Origin: CALBPI01 sp038531945
GTDB taxonomy: Bacteria; Pseudomonadota; Gammaproteobacteria; Steroidobacterales; Woeseiaceae
Assembly (NCBI GenBank): GCA_038531945.1
Contig: JBCBBH010000003.1
Span: 812,281 to 876,280 of the forward strand
Length of the DNA stretch: 64,000 nt
Direction: 5' to 3'
The position numbers and the translations under genes were made by a program. This document shows positions 15,345 to 23,542 of this stretch, in pieces. The first letter of the stretch is position 1; the number at the start of each line of letters is the position of its first letter. The notes beneath the pieces are model-generated. The model was not told the DNA's origin, ran no database searches, and was given only the letters and a program-made list of their open reading frames with translations.

Positions 15345-15815
15345 CTACTTTTTGGGTTCTTTTGGGTCCCGCATTTCGATCGCACCGTTGAACGTGGCGC
15401 CTTCCGTAATCGCCACCACTGGAGCTACGATGTTGCCGGTAACCTTGCCAGACTCGCGTACCGTAACGCTCACCGTGGCGTGCAGGTCACCTTCCACCGT
15501 GCCTTCGATAAAAATTTTCGTCGCATTGACATTAGCGTTGATGCGACCTTTGGGTTTCAGGGTGAGGCTGCAGGCCCCTTGGTCGATGGTGCCCTCGACC
15601 GTGCCTTCGATAATCAAGTCTTCGCCAGCCGACAGTTCGCCCTTAAAGTGCAGGGTCTCACCGATTACCGACACGATTGGATCGCCAGCGGAATCGTAGT
15701 TTTCGTCTTTTTGGCGCACCGACTCCGGCACGTCTTTCAGGTTAATAACTTGTGAATCGGTCAACTCGGGTTTCTCACCCCAGGTTGGACGCCTCATGAT
15801 TTCAGTATCACTCAT
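15345..15815 (-). CDS. Bactofilin (second gene of pair)
   Basis: 156 residues. A central right-handed beta-helix of repeating hydrophobic strands (LHFKGELSAGEDLIIEGTVE, then GRINANVNATKIFIEGTVEG and GNIVAPVVAITEGATFNGAI) is the bactofilin domain, residues ~50-150. It has disordered N-terminal and lysine-rich C-terminal tails. Bactofilins polymerise without nucleotide and scaffold cell-wall or polar machinery. It lies 18 bp downstream of another bactofilin. No M23 peptidase neighbour, which often accompanies bactofilins, is present. Confidence 0.92.
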   Translation of the reverse strand: MSDTEIMRRPTWGEKPELTDSQVINLKDVPESVRQKDENYDSAGDPIVSVIGETLHFKGELSAGEDLIIEGTVEGTIDQGACSLTLKPKGRINANVNATKIFIEGTVEGDLHATVSVTVRESGKVTGNIVAPVVAITEGATFNGAIEMRDPKEPKK

Positions 15816-15833
15816 TGCGGTTCTCCTTCAGGG

Positions 15834-16295
15834 TCAGGCGGCGCTAGCCGAGTCTTTGGCTTTGCTATCCGATGGTTTGGCCTCTACGGGGGTTTCGGAT
15901 TTTGATGCCGTAGCACGTGAGGACTTTTTCTTGCTGGCAGGCGCTGCGGTCTTGCCGCTCATATCAATTTTTCCGTTGAACTTGGCACCTTCGCGCAGCG
16001 TCACAACTGGGCTGTAGATGTTGCCGTTCACATCCGCGCCAGCGCTGACCACAACGGATTTGCTACCGCCTATGTCGCCAACCACATTGCCGTCAATCGC
16101 GACATATTCGGCCGTGACATTCGCGTTTAACTGACCTCGTTCTGCAACGGTTAACAATGACGAGTGCTTGATAGAGCCCTCGACCTCGCCGTGGATCAGG
16201 AGGTTCTCATCGGCGATAAGTTCACCTTTAAATTTCAACGTCGGGCCAAGGACCGACGGATGCTTAACAGTCGGGCTATCGTACGGATTGCTCAT
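15834..16295 (-). CDS. Bactofilin (first gene of pair)
   Basis: 153 residues. The beta-helix domain (LKFKGELIADENLLIHGEVE, then GQLNANVTAEYVAIDGNVVG and GNIYSPVVTLREGAKFNGKI) spans residues ~20-112. It has a long Ala/Ser/Lys-rich C-terminal tail. It is paralogous to the downstream gene; such pairs can form mixed filaments. No membrane helix, so membrane contact would be through the short N-terminus, as is known for some members. The pair probably has a promoter in 16296-16450, where I see no clear boxes. Confidence 0.92.
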   Translation of the reverse strand: MSNPYDSPTVKHPSVLGPTLKFKGELIADENLLIHGEVEGSIKHSSLLTVAERGQLNANVTAEYVAIDGNVVGDIGGSKSVVVSAGADVNGNIYSPVVTLREGAKFNGKIDMSGKTAAPASKKKSSRATASKSETPVEAKPSDSKAKDSASAA

Positions 16296-16690
16296 TTACT
16301 GCTCCCTCAAATGAGAAAAGACGGGTGGAAGGACTCTGGATGCCTGTGAAGCGTCGCACCAGTTCACGCCGGCCGCTGTGATTGCGGTCACAATCGGCCC
16401 AGATTTGTCTAAAGGTATTGAACATAGTGTCAGACGGCGCCCGTCCATCCGATCAGTCGGCATTTTCTCCGACAGATCGGATGTCAACAGATGCTTCAGA
16501 TGGGAACGAGTTTCGAGTCGGCCGTCGGCTATACTCGCGGCACCCATAGCGGACACTCAGGAAGTTCAAATGGGCGACCAGCGTCTCGATAGGGACAGGC
16601 AGGTTAGGGAACACACACGATTTGAGTCTCGGTAGGGTAGTCTCGGCAGGGACAGGCACGTTAGGGGACACGCACGACTCGATAGAAGAT
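16296..16690. repeat. Intergenic region with REP family 1b copies
   Basis: 395 bp without a convincing gene. 16581-16680 holds GTCTCGATAGGGACAGGCAG, a partial GTCTCGGTAGGGTAG, GTCTCGGCAGGGACAGGCAC and two TTAGGG(A/G)ACAC-ACGA words, matching the 14.9 kb array. The part nearer the bactofilin start (16296-16560) shows no repeat and probably carries the bactofilin promoter. Confidence 0.65.
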
Positions 16691-17299
16691 CTACCGGCTA
16701 GCCAGTTGCACGTCCGTTGCAGGCGATGCAATGGACTGCGCCAAGACTTGACTCCAGCCGTTCAAAACAGCCCTGAGGTCATCTACCAACCCTTCGGATG
16801 ACTCGTCTTGCATATCCGCCAACCGCAGGACGGCGTTTCCGGTATCCGCGTCAATCAGTTCGGCGACGATCGTCAATCGACCAGGCTCTACGTTGAACCG
16901 GAATCGGCGCTGCCATTGGAGAGCCTCTGCGGAGGCGGGCGTGGCCGTAAAGTCGATGAGCTGCACACGCACGATAATCGAGCCGCTGGTTGACGAATCA
17001 ATCACATCGATTTGGTTTGCAATGAATGCACTCGTTAGTTGGTTCGCCGCGTCAGTGCGCAGAGCATCGGCGCGATCTGCAGCCTCGTTGCTGTTGGACG
17101 GGTACCAAACAGAGACCGGTTCGAGATAGACCTGCTGAGTGACGGGAAAGTCAGCGGCTAGATTCATGAATAGCGAGTCGAGACCTGGGTGCTGGACTTG
17201 TCGCCAGTCGTCCTGCGCCAGCAGAGGTGCAGCGCCTATGCCGAAAGACAACACCGAAAAAATGACCGCTATCGATCTCAATCTGCTCGTACCGCTCAT
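16691..17299 (-). CDS. Secreted protein of unknown function (DUF3313-like)
   Basis: 202 residues from ATG 17299, which gives a signal peptide (MSGTSRLRSIAVIFSVLSFG, cut after LLAQ). The mature part has VYLEPVSVWYPSN, then DAANQLTSAFIANQIDVIDS, IIVRVQLIDFTA and GRLTIVAELIDADTGNAVLR. The order of motifs resembles DUF3313-type envelope proteins that build a mixed alpha/beta domain. The assignment is loose. An upstream in-frame start at 17428 would overlap the divergent marR promoter and is rejected. Confidence 0.55.
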   Translation of the reverse strand: MSGTSRLRSIAVIFSVLSFGIGAAPLLAQDDWRQVQHPGLDSLFMNLAADFPVTQQVYLEPVSVWYPSNSNEAADRADALRTDAANQLTSAFIANQIDVIDSSTSGSIIVRVQLIDFTATPASAEALQWQRRFRFNVEPGRLTIVAELIDADTGNAVLRLADMQDESSEGLVDDLRAVLNGWSQVLAQSIASPATDVQLASR

Positions 17300-17407
17300 T
17301 TGTCTATTCCTTGCGTGGTTTGTACTACTCAACGATTGACCACCGATTCGGTTGACCTGATTTGGGAAAGCGCTGGAGGTTATGTTCACAAGCCCAAATT
17401 TATATTT

Positions 17408-17437
17408 GCATAAAGCATGAGTAGTCACGTATTATGC
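17408..17437. promoter_or_regulatory. Inverted repeat in front of the MarR gene, candidate operator
   Basis: GCATAA (17408-17413) and TTATGC (17432-17437) are perfect inverted arms 18 bp apart in an AT-rich stretch 5 bp before the marR ATG. They also lie within the divergent promoter region of the secreted-protein gene. MarR proteins usually bind such palindromes and repress themselves. Confidence 0.35.
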
Positions 17438-17441
17438 ACGC

Positions 17442-17876
17442 ATGGAATCAAGTTATGAAAAATCTGAGGCGCTGGTCATGCAAGTTCTAAGCACCGCCGC
17501 TGCGATGGAGCGAGCAATGGACCATGCGTTGTCTTTCACGCGAGGCATCACGTTCAGTGAGTATCGTTTGCTGCGGACGCTGCAGGAAGCGGAGCACGGG
17601 CTAACGCGAGTGGCGCTTGCGAGTGCAGTGTCGGCGTCTCCGTCGGGAGTGACTCGGGCGCTCAAACCTCTGGAAAAACTTGGTTACGTGACCACAGCCC
17701 GCAACGAACGCGATGCGCGTCAGAGTCTGGCCGTGCTGACGCAAGGGGGCCGCGATCTGTTGTCCGATGCAGCCGGCGTGCTCACGGACTACTTCGCGAG
17801 CCTCGGCGTCGACAGCATCCCGGACAAGGAACTCACCAAGTTTCGCAGTCAACTAACTCAGTTGACGGAGCGCTGA
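17442..17876 (+). CDS. MarR-family transcriptional regulator
   Basis: 144 residues. The winged helix at ~35-100 includes ITFSEYRLLRTLQEAEHGLT, the recognition helix SASPSGVTRALKPLEKLGYV and the wing TTARNERDARQSLAVLTQGG. N- and C-terminal helices form the dimer arms. MarR dimers usually release DNA on binding phenolic or oxidant ligands. The divergent neighbour (16691-17299) is the most likely target besides itself; no efflux gene is adjacent. Confidence 0.9.
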   Translation: MESSYEKSEALVMQVLSTAAAMERAMDHALSFTRGITFSEYRLLRTLQEAEHGLTRVALASAVSASPSGVTRALKPLEKLGYVTTARNERDARQSLAVLTQGGRDLLSDAAGVLTDYFASLGVDSIPDKELTKFRSQLTQLTER

Positions 17877-17901
17877 CCTGAACGAATCGCCGTAGGCCGG
17901 A

Positions 17902-19005
17902 TCAGCTTTCAGGCGCACTCCCGGCATGATCGGTTCGATTGGCACCACGTTCATACCAACTCTTCGTGGCGTTCACGATCTTCACCACCGAAAGCATGAC
18001 GGGAACCTCGACCAAAACGCCGACAACGGTGGCAAGCGCAGCGCCGGATTCGAACCCAAAAAGCACAATCGCGGTTGCGACAGCCAGTTCGAAAAAGTTG
18101 CTGGCGCCGATGAGCGCGGAAGGCGCAGCTACACAATGCGCAACGCCAAGTTGCCGGTTCAGGAGATAGGCAAGACCCGAATTGAAATACACCTGGATCA
18201 GGATCGGTACCGAGAGAAGGGCGATCACGATCGGTTGGGCAATGATCTGTTCGCCCTGAAACCCGAACAGCAGCACAAGCGTTGTCAGCAGTGCAACAAG
18301 AGAGGCGGGTTGTAGGTGCGTCAACGCAGCTTCCAGTGATGCTTCTCCGCCCGACGCAAGCAGCCGATTGCGAAGCACCTGCGCGATGAGGACCGGCACG
18401 ACGATATACAGGACAACCGACAACAGAAGGGTTTCCCACGGCACAGTGATTGCGGAGAGCCCGAGCAACAATCCGACGATCGGCGCGAAAGCAAAAATCA
18501 TGATGAGGTCATTCACGGCAACCTGACTGAGCGTGAAATGTGGTTCGCCGTCCGACAGGTTGCTCCAGACAAACACCATCGCCGTGCATGGTGCTGCTGC
18601 AAGAATGATGAGTCCCGCGATATACGAGTTGATCTGATCGGCGGGCAAGTAAGGTGCAAAAAGATTGGCGATAAAGAGCCAGCCCAGGAACGCCATCGAA
18701 AACGGTTTGACGGCCCAATTGATAAACAACGTCACACCGACGCCGCGCCAGTGTTCCTTCACTTGACCCAACGCGCTGAAATCAATCTTCACGAGCATCG
18801 GTATAATCATCAACCAGATAAGCACCGCAACCGGTAGATTGACCTTGGCGATCTCCATGGTGCCGATCTGCTGAAAGACGCCCGGAAGGAAGTGTCCGAG
18901 CGCGATGCCAGCGACGATACACAGCGCCACCCAGACTGTCAGATAACGTTCGAACAGACTCATTCCAGAGTCGGAAGCGCTTGCGGTGTCGTTGGCACTA
19001 GACAT
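17902..19005 (-). CDS. acr3: Arsenite efflux permease, ACR3 family
   Basis: 367 residues, about 10 TM helices. Exports As(III) across the inner membrane, driven by the proton gradient. Family markers are the thiolate-carrying TM4 block AAPCTAMVFVWSNL with the essential Cys, KPFSMAFLGWLF, and the late SNFFELAVATAIVLFG block. It overlaps arsC by 8 bases, so reduced arsenate is handed to the exporter from one transcript. It starts at ATG 19005. Regulation is expected through the divergent ArsR. Confidence 0.93.
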   Translation of the reverse strand: MSSANDTASASDSGMSLFERYLTVWVALCIVAGIALGHFLPGVFQQIGTMEIAKVNLPVAVLIWLMIIPMLVKIDFSALGQVKEHWRGVGVTLFINWAVKPFSMAFLGWLFIANLFAPYLPADQINSYIAGLIILAAAPCTAMVFVWSNLSDGEPHFTLSQVAVNDLIMIFAFAPIVGLLLGLSAITVPWETLLLSVVLYIVVPVLIAQVLRNRLLASGGEASLEAALTHLQPASLVALLTTLVLLFGFQGEQIIAQPIVIALLSVPILIQVYFNSGLAYLLNRQLGVAHCVAAPSALIGASNFFELAVATAIVLFGFESGAALATVVGVLVEVPVMLSVVKIVNATKSWYERGANRTDHAGSAPES

Positions 19006-19444
19006 CGTCTTTCTCGCTTCGCTTGGTTTGCACGAAGGACTGGATTCTGGCTTCTAGATCATCATAAGCAGCCTGAAACGCTGCTCGGCGCGCTTCGTTG
19101 GTCTCGCCGACCCCGGCCGGATCTTTGATATCCCAATGCAATGTCGCAGGATGACCTGGCCACACTGGGCAACTTTCACCGGCAGCGTTGTTGCAGACCG
19201 TGATGATCTGCGTCATGACGGGGGCGTCCGGTGCGGCATACTCATCCCAGGATTTGGATCGCAGGGTGTCGACCGGGTAGCCGAGTGTCGTTAGTAACTC
19301 GATAGCGCCAGGATTCACCCGACCGACAGGCTGACTGCCCGCGCTGAACGCTTGAAACTCGCCTTCGCCAAGTCGATTGAGAATGGCCTCGCTCAAGATG
19401 CTGCGCGCGGAGTTTCCTGTGCACAAAAATAGGACGTTCATCAT
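18998..19444 (-). CDS. arsC: Arsenate reductase, low-molecular-weight phosphatase (thioredoxin-type) family
   Basis: 148 residues. The P-loop FLCTGNSARS carries the nucleophilic Cys (residue 8). The second and third redox cysteines are likely in TVCNNAAGESCPVWPGHP. DIKDPAGVGETN contains the acid/base Asp. It reduces As(V) to As(III), recycled by thioredoxin. The start is uncertain: ATG 19444, 19441 and 19453 are all in frame; I prefer 19444. First gene of arsC-acr3. Confidence 0.92.
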   Translation of the reverse strand: MMNVLFLCTGNSARSILSEAILNRLGEGEFQAFSAGSQPVGRVNPGAIELLTTLGYPVDTLRSKSWDEYAAPDAPVMTQIITVCNNAAGESCPVWPGHPATLHWDIKDPAGVGETNEARRAAFQAAYDDLEARIQSFVQTKRSEKDDV

Positions 19445-19575
19445 TGATCTCATTCCGTAATCCAGACAAGTGACATCGTCGAAACGCTAAATCCATATAT
19501 CCGTTGCACACGAGCGCAAAACGCCCGCACAATAGCTCGTAGGACTCACACATCGGCGCTGCCGTGGTAACACGA

Positions 19576-19956
19576 ATGAAACATTCCAAAAATGGCATAT
19601 TCCAGGACCGGAATATATCGCCTACCACAGTTTTCGCAAGCCTTGGCAACGAGATTCGTCTGCGCTGTCTTTTTCTGGCGGCTCGATTCGATGAGGTGTG
19701 CGTTTGCGAAGTGGTCGACGTGTTGCAGATTCCGCAGCCGACAATCTCCAAGGCCTTTAAGGCACTGAAAGAGGCGGGTTTGGTAGCTGATCGTCGTGAC
19801 GCAAACTGGACGTACTTTCGATTTAATAGTGAGGCCCCGCGCTGGGTCGAGGAAATTGTCGAGGCAGCTGTCGCCGGACTATCGGGCTCGCATCCTCATG
19901 CTGCTGATGAGCGCGCGTTCCAGAAACTTCTGGACGAGGAATTGAAGCACTGCTGA
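19576..19956 (+). CDS. arsR: ArsR-family arsenic-responsive repressor
   Basis: 126 residues. The HTH at ~45-85 includes the metal-site motif EVCVCEVVDVLQIPQPTISK, with Cys-x-Cys at the start of the recognition region as in ArsR sensors that bind As(III)/Sb(III). A further Cys is the C-terminal residue. ATG 19576 is chosen over GTG 19564. The family-typical core begins only at SPTTVFASLGNE, so the first ~16 residues are an extension whose DNA contains a perfect palindrome (19597-19616). Divergent from arsC-acr3. Confidence 0.9.
   Translation: MKHSKNGIFQDRNISPTTVFASLGNEIRLRCLFLAARFDEVCVCEVVDVLQIPQPTISKAFKALKEAGLVADRRDANWTYFRFNSEAPRWVEEIVEAAVAGLSGSHPHAADERAFQKLLDEELKHC
19597..19616. promoter_or_regulatory. 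Perfect palindrome ATATTCC-N6-GGAATAT, candidate ArsR operator
   Basis: Seven-base perfect arms with a 6-base spacer (19604-19609), placed between the arsR start and the conserved part of the protein, about 150 bp from the arsC start. ArsR dimers bind short AT-rich palindromes. The position inside the 5' coding extension is unusual. Confidence 0.45.
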
Positions 19957-19974
19957 TCGGCGTTCAGATTGCCG

Positions 19975-20676
19975 CTACAGGTTCCCGCCGCTCATTGAGA
20001 AATAGACGAGGGCAGAAAGGCCAAGCCACGTCGTAAACATCAAAAGATAAGGCCAGCGCTTTAGCCAGAGTCGCCGCGCCAGCAGGGTCGTGGCTGCGGT
20101 GCCTGCCAGAGCAACCAACACCGGCATCGCCGCCACCGTGCCTGTCCCAATCAATGCCGTTTTAAGTGCAATGCTCGCCCATTGCGCTGGCAGGAGCGCA
20201 AGAAACCAATCGGGCAGTGCGCCCGGAAACACGAAGGCGATGAGCAACACCGATGCCTCGCCGAGGACAACGAACAAGCCCATCCACCAACCGCGCTCGG
20301 ATAGTGTTTTCGAGAATAGTGCGCCGCGCGCGGCGAAACTGCAGCTGGCGACGACCATCGCGAGTCCGGTTGACAGTGGATGCGGCAGTTCGAGCAAGTC
20401 CAGTGCCATAGCGACAACAATGACGACCGCGGTGTTCATGATTGCGAGCGATACACCGACCCAGAACCGCCCCACAATCGCGGCGGTCAGAATGCCGATA
20501 CCCATCAAGCTCAGAGTGAGAATCGGACCGCCTGCCGTGGCGAATGGCGACGACCGTTGGGCGATGACGAGCACCGCCAGGAGCGGAACCACGCAGCCGG
20601 TGAGTACCGCTGCTATCCAGGCTGGCGCGACTGCTTTGCTTTTGTTCCCGTCGGAGAACTCACTTTGGTTTGCCAT
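19975..20676 (-). CDS. Inner-membrane protein of unknown function, about 6-7 TM
   Basis: 233 residues, mostly hydrophobic, with helices at about 18-40, 48-68, 72-95, 98-120, 130-155, 165-195 and 208-228. Small Ala/Gly-rich helices and no charged catalytic motif. Not a family I recognise. It converges with arsR (18 bp apart) and is tandem with the pilin operon, whose first gene lies further upstream, so it could be the last gene of that operon (71 bp gap after pilA). Confidence 0.5.
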   Translation of the reverse strand: MANQSEFSDGNKSKAVAPAWIAAVLTGCVVPLLAVLVIAQRSSPFATAGGPILTLSLMGIGILTAAIVGRFWVGVSLAIMNTAVVIVVAMALDLLELPHPLSTGLAMVVASCSFAARGALFSKTLSERGWWMGLFVVLGEASVLLIAFVFPGALPDWFLALLPAQWASIALKTALIGTGTVAAMPVLVALAGTAATTLLARRLWLKRWPYLLMFTTWLGLSALVYFSMSGGNL

Positions 20677-20746
20677 TTAACGCCTCGCCGCTGTGATCGA
20701 CCGTTGAGTCAGCGTCGGCGATTGCAAAAATCCGCCCGCTGGAATT

Positions 20747-21220
20747 CTATCGGCAAGTTCCGGGCAGATACTGGCGTGCCACCGTGGTTCGGTTCTCGCC
20801 TGCGGCAGTCATGCCCGGTGGTGCTTCTCTGTCACCGCAGTTCCAGGAAATCGGGCTGGTCGGATTGGCGGTCACGTACAACGGCCGAATCGACAGCACC
20901 TTGTCTTGGATAAAGTTGTTGACGAAATGTCCGTAGGTCACGTGCAGCGCACCGTTCTCCAATTCGATCCGTTGAACGTAGTTGCCGATCAGATGCTCAG
21001 GCGCAGGAATGCCGGCATCGTCATTGTCCGTCGGAAAGGTGCCGCGATCCTTGTAGGTATCCCGAATCGAAAACTTGAGTTCTTGCGAGATCGTCAGCCC
21101 TTCAACAATCTGCGCTCGAATCGTGTAGTCCTGATAGGCTGGAATCGCGATTGCCGCGAGAATTCCAATAATCGCAACGACGATCATGAGTTCGATCAGC
21201 GTAAAGCCGCGGTGTTGCAT
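20747..21220 (-). CDS. Type IV pilin, PilA-like major pilin
   Basis: 157 residues. The class III signal MQHRG/FTLIELMIVVAIIG has the G/F cleavage site and Glu at +5 needed for PilD processing and assembly. The first ~30 mature residues form the hydrophobic spine. The globular domain ends with a likely disulfide loop between Cys in ISWNCGDRE and the penultimate Cys. Last gene of a four-gene minus-strand operon (23487 to 20747), 9 bp after the PilC-like gene. Confidence 0.92.
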   Translation of the reverse strand: MQHRGFTLIELMIVVAIIGILAAIAIPAYQDYTIRAQIVEGLTISQELKFSIRDTYKDRGTFPTDNDDAGIPAPEHLIGNYVQRIELENGALHVTYGHFVNNFIQDKVLSIRPLYVTANPTSPISWNCGDREAPPGMTAAGENRTTVARQYLPGTCR

Positions 21221-21229
21221 ATGTGTCTC

Positions 21230-22225
21230 CTAGACAACGGAGCCCATCTGAAAAATGGGCAGGTACGACGCGACGACCAGGATGCCAACGATGATGTAGG
21301 CGATCAGTCGCAAGCTCCAAGAAAAAGTGTCGCGAGTTCCCGTGAGGGCGGTCGCGAGCGTCGCGGGGTGTAGGTCGCACTGTGACTCAAGCTCCGCATC
21401 GAACGTGCCGAGTGTTTGTGCAATGGCGAGTTCGGTGACATTCGGCAGTACGTCATGGTCACCAGTAACTTCCGATTGACCAAGCAGCGGTTGCGCATCG
21501 ATACGCGACATCTGTGCGCCGGTTGTGATCGCGTCGCGCTCATTGACGCCGCACTCGCGGAGTAGTCGGGTGAAGTTCAGGAACAAGCTCATGTTGTACG
21601 CGGCAACGGAGGGTGCGAAACCGGGAATCCATTGATGCCAGTCGCGCGCCGGCGCCAAGGTGCCGATGCGCTGGCTGAATTGAATGATGTTCGCGATCGC
21701 GATGATGGTGAGGATTGCCGCACCGATGAGTAACGCGCTGAACCAAAAACCTTCCATTCGATACACGGCGCGGGTGAGTGCGGGCAACTGCGAGCCGAAT
21801 CCGGCGAACAAATCTTCGAATGCTGAGATGACGAACGCCGACATGATGCCGGCCAGTGTCAGACCGGTCGCGATAAGCCAGCCGAAATACCAGAGTTGAC
21901 TGACGAGTCCGGCCCAGTAGGTCGAGAATATCGTGCGTTGATCGGCGGCGAATTTCGCGACCTTCGCGAACAGTCGCGTACGCTCGGCTTCCGGTAGCAA
22001 GGCAGCAAGCGGCGTGTACGCCATCAAGGCGGAGCCACCCAATGACCTGGCCGGCGGATTGCCGTGCGCAACGATGGATTCCAGGCGCTCAAGATCAGGA
22101 AGGTACGCCTCGGGAAGCTCGAGCTTCATCTTTTGAATGGCGTCGGCCATCGGTCGATCCGTCGTCAACTGCTCCAGTTGCCTTGCGAGAAAGCTCAAAT
22201 GGTCTGGCGTGCGGTTGTCACTCAT
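21230..22225 (-). CDS. PilC/GspF-like inner-membrane protein (type II secretion F-type), divergent
   Basis: 331 residues from ATG 22225 (MSDNRTPDHLSF). TM helices lie at about 125-150 and 175-200 and near the C-terminus. NFTRLLRECGVNERDAITTG is the F-domain motif (LLxxGxxxxxAL). The end SLRLIAYIIVGILVVASYLP followed by IFQMGSVV closely mirrors PilC/GspF C-termini. True PilC has two F domains and ~400 residues; here only one is clear and the N-terminal part is unlike it. It probably anchors pilin assembly as a platform protein. No ATPase gene is near. Confidence 0.72.
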   Translation of the reverse strand: MSDNRTPDHLSFLARQLEQLTTDRPMADAIQKMKLELPEAYLPDLERLESIVAHGNPPARSLGGSALMAYTPLAALLPEAERTRLFAKVAKFAADQRTIFSTYWAGLVSQLWYFGWLIATGLTLAGIMSAFVISAFEDLFAGFGSQLPALTRAVYRMEGFWFSALLIGAAILTIIAIANIIQFSQRIGTLAPARDWHQWIPGFAPSVAAYNMSLFLNFTRLLRECGVNERDAITTGAQMSRIDAQPLLGQSEVTGDHDVLPNVTELAIAQTLGTFDAELESQCDLHPATLATALTGTRDTFSWSLRLIAYIIVGILVVASYLPIFQMGSVV

Positions 22226-22256
22226 AAACGTTGGGTCTCGGCATAGTGATCGAAGT

Positions 22257-22811
22257 CTATAGTTCGAGTGCACGGGAGAAATCTCGGCACACGTGCGGTA
22301 GCTGTTCTGGGCGCAGGTCGGTCGTTGGTCCTGCCAGTGGTTCTAACAGGTCGGGCGGGCGCCAGTCTCCACACACCCAAACCAGCGGCGCTGAAGGATT
22401 GGCCGTGTTGATCGCGGGGCGAAAGTAAAGCCGGCCAGCTTGGGTTGGATTGTCCTTGTCATCGTCATGATGGAGCGCCACTTCAATGACGCCATTCGAC
22501 CACCCCACCGACGACACGTGTTTCCCGGTTGTATCGGTTGGGTGATCACCGCGGACCGCCATCCTGGATTCTGGCCACTCGCCGGTCTGGGCGCGTTCAA
22601 TGGTGATATCAACCCGCTGTGCGCTGACCAGAGTCAGTGCCTCGCTGAATTTGGTGCGCTCCAACGCCACCTGGGCCGACGGGATGACGGCGAAGTAGAA
22701 CACGGCGCACAAGATCAACGCGACGGCGCCAAGCTCAGCGACACCGCGCATCGAGTAGTGCGTATCTGCCGCGCTCAGCAGGTGACGCCAGTAGCTCGGT
22801 TTACGAATCAC
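22257..22811 (-). CDS. Pilin-like protein without a canonical signal
   Basis: 184 residues. One N-terminal TM helix (ELGAVALILCAVFYFAVIPS) is followed by a globular domain. Its end PSAPLVWVCGDWRPP ... HVCRDFSRALEL mimics the disulfide-bonded C-terminus of the pilin at 20747 (PTSPISWNCGD ... GTCR). There is no GFTLIE prepilin site, so it would be a membrane-bound pilin-like subunit or assembly partner. It overlaps the upstream Yip1-like gene by 11 bases. Confidence 0.6.
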   Translation of the reverse strand: MIRKPSYWRHLLSAADTHYSMRGVAELGAVALILCAVFYFAVIPSAQVALERTKFSEALTLVSAQRVDITIERAQTGEWPESRMAVRGDHPTDTTGKHVSSVGWSNGVIEVALHHDDDKDNPTQAGRLYFRPAINTANPSAPLVWVCGDWRPPDLLEPLAGPTTDLRPEQLPHVCRDFSRALEL

Positions 22812-23487
22812 TCGAAGCCACCTCCGACTCCGGAATCACGACGAACTCCGCCCAGTTTTCAAACAGGACCGCGGAAGAGAACTCGAAACCATTGGCCTGA
22901 AGTAAAAGGGCAACAGACGCGACCGTCAGCAACCCTGCGCAAACCAAGGTGTGGGTCAGCGCCCTCGTGCGCGTGTAACCCTGTATCCGCGCCAGCCCGT
23001 TCACCAGAATCCACCAGCTCCAGGCGATGATCGCGAGCGTCATGCAAAAGCTGGTGTTCATCACAATACCTCTGCTCGGCATGTCCATGCTGTCGAGCGG
23101 AAATTCAACGATGAATGACAACGGCACCGACACGAGGGCCAACATTGCGATGGGCATGTTGCTCCACGCGAGGACGGTTACCGTTGGTGCAAACGCGGCT
23201 CGACCGCCGAATCGCCGTGCGCTGACGTAGATAAACCACGCCAGCATGAACTGCAGCGGAAGCTCCAACCCGACAGGAAACACAAGCAACAAGTGAAAAA
23301 TCAGCCCGACATCACGCTCGACTTCGCCCTGCGAGAGGATGTGTCCGGGCCACCACGCGAAACTTGCAAAAACTGGCCACGCCAGACTTCGATACCACGG
23401 GTTCTCATGGGCGATTTGTGCAACCACCCGACCGGGGGCGCGCCAGATTTGGCGCATGGGTCGCACTGTCCGTGTGGCGGTCGTCAT
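22801..23487 (-). CDS. Multi-span membrane protein, Yip1-like
   Basis: 228 residues with about five TM helices (~65-90, ~95-120, ~130-150, ~160-180, ~185-205). A helix pair with ITFNGLARIQG-like loops (WWILVNGLARIQGYTRTRAL) resembles the Yip1 fold used by bacterial membrane proteins of unknown role. First gene of the four-gene pilin operon; its ATG is at 23487. A function in pilin handling is inferred from location only. Confidence 0.55.
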   Translation of the reverse strand: MTTATRTVRPMRQIWRAPGRVVAQIAHENPWYRSLAWPVFASFAWWPGHILSQGEVERDVGLIFHLLLVFPVGLELPLQFMLAWFIYVSARRFGGRAAFAPTVTVLAWSNMPIAMLALVSVPLSFIVEFPLDSMDMPSRGIVMNTSFCMTLAIIAWSWWILVNGLARIQGYTRTRALTHTLVCAGLLTVASVALLLQANGFEFSSAVLFENWAEFVVIPESEVASSDS

Positions 23488-23542
23488 GTCGCCAAAGTGT
23501 AGTCGTCGTGAATCCGACCGTCGAGTGGATTACACTCAAGTA

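Noticed and set aside
15109..15699. 196-codon plus-strand frame across the bactofilin
   Set aside because: It lies antisense to a clear bactofilin gene and its first codons are REP sequence; no family features.
16296..16556. 86-codon minus-strand frame upstream of the bactofilins
   Set aside because: No ribosome site, no family resemblance, and it lies where the bactofilin promoter is expected.
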